Source of the DNA: Cyanodermella asteris
Lineage: Eukaryota > Ascomycota > Lecanoromycetes > Ostropales > Stictidaceae
NCBI GenBank assembly: GCA_900618795.1
Contig: UYJD01000009.1
Location: 875,823-939,822 of the forward strand
DNA length: 64,000 bases
Direction: 5' to 3'
Under the pieces are notes generated by a model, which worked only from the letters and a program-made list of their open reading frames with translations, was not told where the DNA came from and did not search any database. Both the position numbers and the translations under genes were made by a program. The first letter of the stretch is position 1; every line of letters begins with the position of its first letter. This document shows positions 62,887 to 64,000 of the stretch, in pieces.

Positions 62887-63433
62887 TTAATGCTTGACAT
62901 TCGTCAAATCGTGGGGCAAGAAAGCCCTCCTGTTCTCGACAAAGAATTCGATGTCCGGCTTCCAATCACTCTCAAACGCTTGGTGGTCAACGTCCATGAG
63001 TCCCGTCATGACAATAATCAAGCCCTCCCTCTGTGGATTGTCGGGCATCGTGACATACACCGGACTGCCGCAGTTGCCGCAGAAATGTCGGTTCAGCGTG
63101 TTGCCCGATCTGGTTTTCTTGTCGGGGAACATGCGGAGGTGCTCTTTGCCTTGGAGAGCCATTTGCTGAAGCATCGAGTCAGCATGTCGCTCGTCTGCGG
63201 CCAAAGAAATGAGCGTAAGCTGCAGTTGGAAAACTGACAGCTTTGTGCAGAAGGTTAAAGTCAAAGGCTCTCATCCAACTCACATCTTGCTTGTAGAGAT
63301 TATTGGCTACGAACGCTGCTCCGCTTGCTTTCTGGCAATTCGCACAGTGGCATGCCATCCTCCTAATCGGGCCCCCGACCAGAGTATACCTGATAGACTC
63401 GCAAAGGCACGAAGCAGTGATTTTCGGATCCAT
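62887..63433 (-). CDS. GFA-domain (glutathione-dependent formaldehyde-activating-like) zinc protein
   Basis: Exons on the minus strand, 63433-63284 and 63165-62887, joined in phase 0 across a 118-nt intron (GTGAGT, GCTGAC branch, TTCAG), give 142 aa. The joined protein reads CLCESIRYTLVGGPIRRMAC, then HCANCQKASGAAF and NNLYKQD, then GKEHLRMFPDKKTRSGNTLN and RHFCGNCGSPVYV: the GFA/Mss4-like fold with its zinc-binding Cys pairs (CxC, CHCxxC and FCxxCGSP). Proteins of this type are cytosolic; most fungal copies have unknown substrates. Without splicing, the two halves lie in separate frames. Length is normal for the family. Confidence 0.88.
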
Positions 63434-64000
63434 TATGAGTGAAAGACTGCCAGACACGTATGTCGTAAATTAACGAAGACCACTTATTGATCCCCATGTC
63501 AAGGGATACACGAATCCTCTTTATATGTACAGCATTTCGGGCCCGATGGCCTTTCGATGGCGACCTGTTGGGGTCGTCGGATCGTGCCATAAGCAGGCAC
63601 CAATCTCTGCACGAGATCTGCACAAGATATTGGTGATTGGTCAGCTTGGTAATAGCTCCACACACGAGTCGCCGAGATTTCGTCTCAGACCAGTTGTCGG
63701 CGGGGGTGGGGAGTGCTTATCAAGGTTGCGCATTCAAGCTCCATGTTTCTCTTACTCGTTGGACTAACGCGGGTGCGTCTCGGTACTGTTCGGCTGTTAC
63801 GATATCCGCGATTCTCCGGAATATTACTCATCGTTGAGACTGCCAATTTCAGCTGTAGCCCAATGTCGATCATGTAGGCTGAATCCAAGCTATTCACGAC
63901 CCCCTCCATTTTGTCTGTAGTCACGCCAGTGTCCAGCCGACAAATGTTGCACATGCGGCTATACAAGTCCAACACTTATTCATGGAATGGAGTTCAACGA
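63434..64000. other. Right-edge stretch
   Basis: Promoter side of the GFA gene. Frames at 63525-63837 (+) and 63685-63975 (-) overlap on opposite strands and are not recognisable. No gene supported. Confidence 0.45.

Noticed and set aside
1-64000. CRISPR arrays, rRNA genes, intact transposons or retroelement coding regions
   Set aside because: No regularly spaced repeats, rRNA-like sequence, transposase or reverse-transcriptase motifs were seen in any frame I read.

Overview
This 64-kb window is from a filamentous ascomycete (Pezizomycotina), most likely a Dothideomycete; the class-level placement is inference. The genes have short introns (about 45-120 nt, GT-AG, with CTAAC/CTGAC-like branch sites) and fungus-specific families occur throughout (AltA1-like secreted protein, Vps3844, DUF7918-type, TRI12-type MFS, Nto1). 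There are two assembly gaps (about 21178-21593 and 43662-43754). No CRISPR array, rRNA, convincing tRNA or intact transposon is visible.

Region 1 (0-16 kb) holds conserved housekeeping genes: an RS-rich coiled-coil protein, TATA-binding protein, a two-RRM SR splicing factor with a 6-nt microexon, the HtrA-type protease Nma111, a serine-rich protein and a Vps3844-type ER membrane protein.

Region 2 (16-31 kb) is richer in secreted and membrane proteins: an AltA1-like secreted protein, a cysteine-rich single-pass membrane protein broken by a gap, a T-rich protein of a secreted-type family, a Dal5-like MFS transporter, the ESCRT regulator Ist1, a GH26-like glycosidase and a four-TM protein. It also contains long gene-free stretches, one with a diverged dispersed repeat.

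Region 3 (32-43 kb) is the most unusual part. A 1677-codon sacsin/NO VEIN-type GHKL ATPase with a C-terminal DUF3883 nuclease-like domain sits between decayed metabolite-type genes: an O-methyltransferase fragment fused head-to-head to a broken TRI12-type MFS gene on the left, and a second, separate O-methyltransferase pseudogene on the right. This looks like the remains of a secondary-metabolite locus.

Region 4 (43-64 kb) holds a LipA/NB-ARC-annotated-type protein with a riboflavin-kinase-like C-terminus, a conserved unknown, two tandem small single-TM paralogues with a second copy of the dispersed repeat between them, a vacuolar-type amino-acid transporter, splicing factor Isy1 (whose first coding exon is only the ATG), two tandem DUF7918-type paralogues ending in SUMO-interaction-like tails, a frameshifted six-hairpin glycosidase, the NuA3 subunit Nto1 and a GFA-domain protein.

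Exon boundaries were read by eye from splice signals, reading-frame continuity and remembered family consensus. No alignment, database search or transcript data was available.
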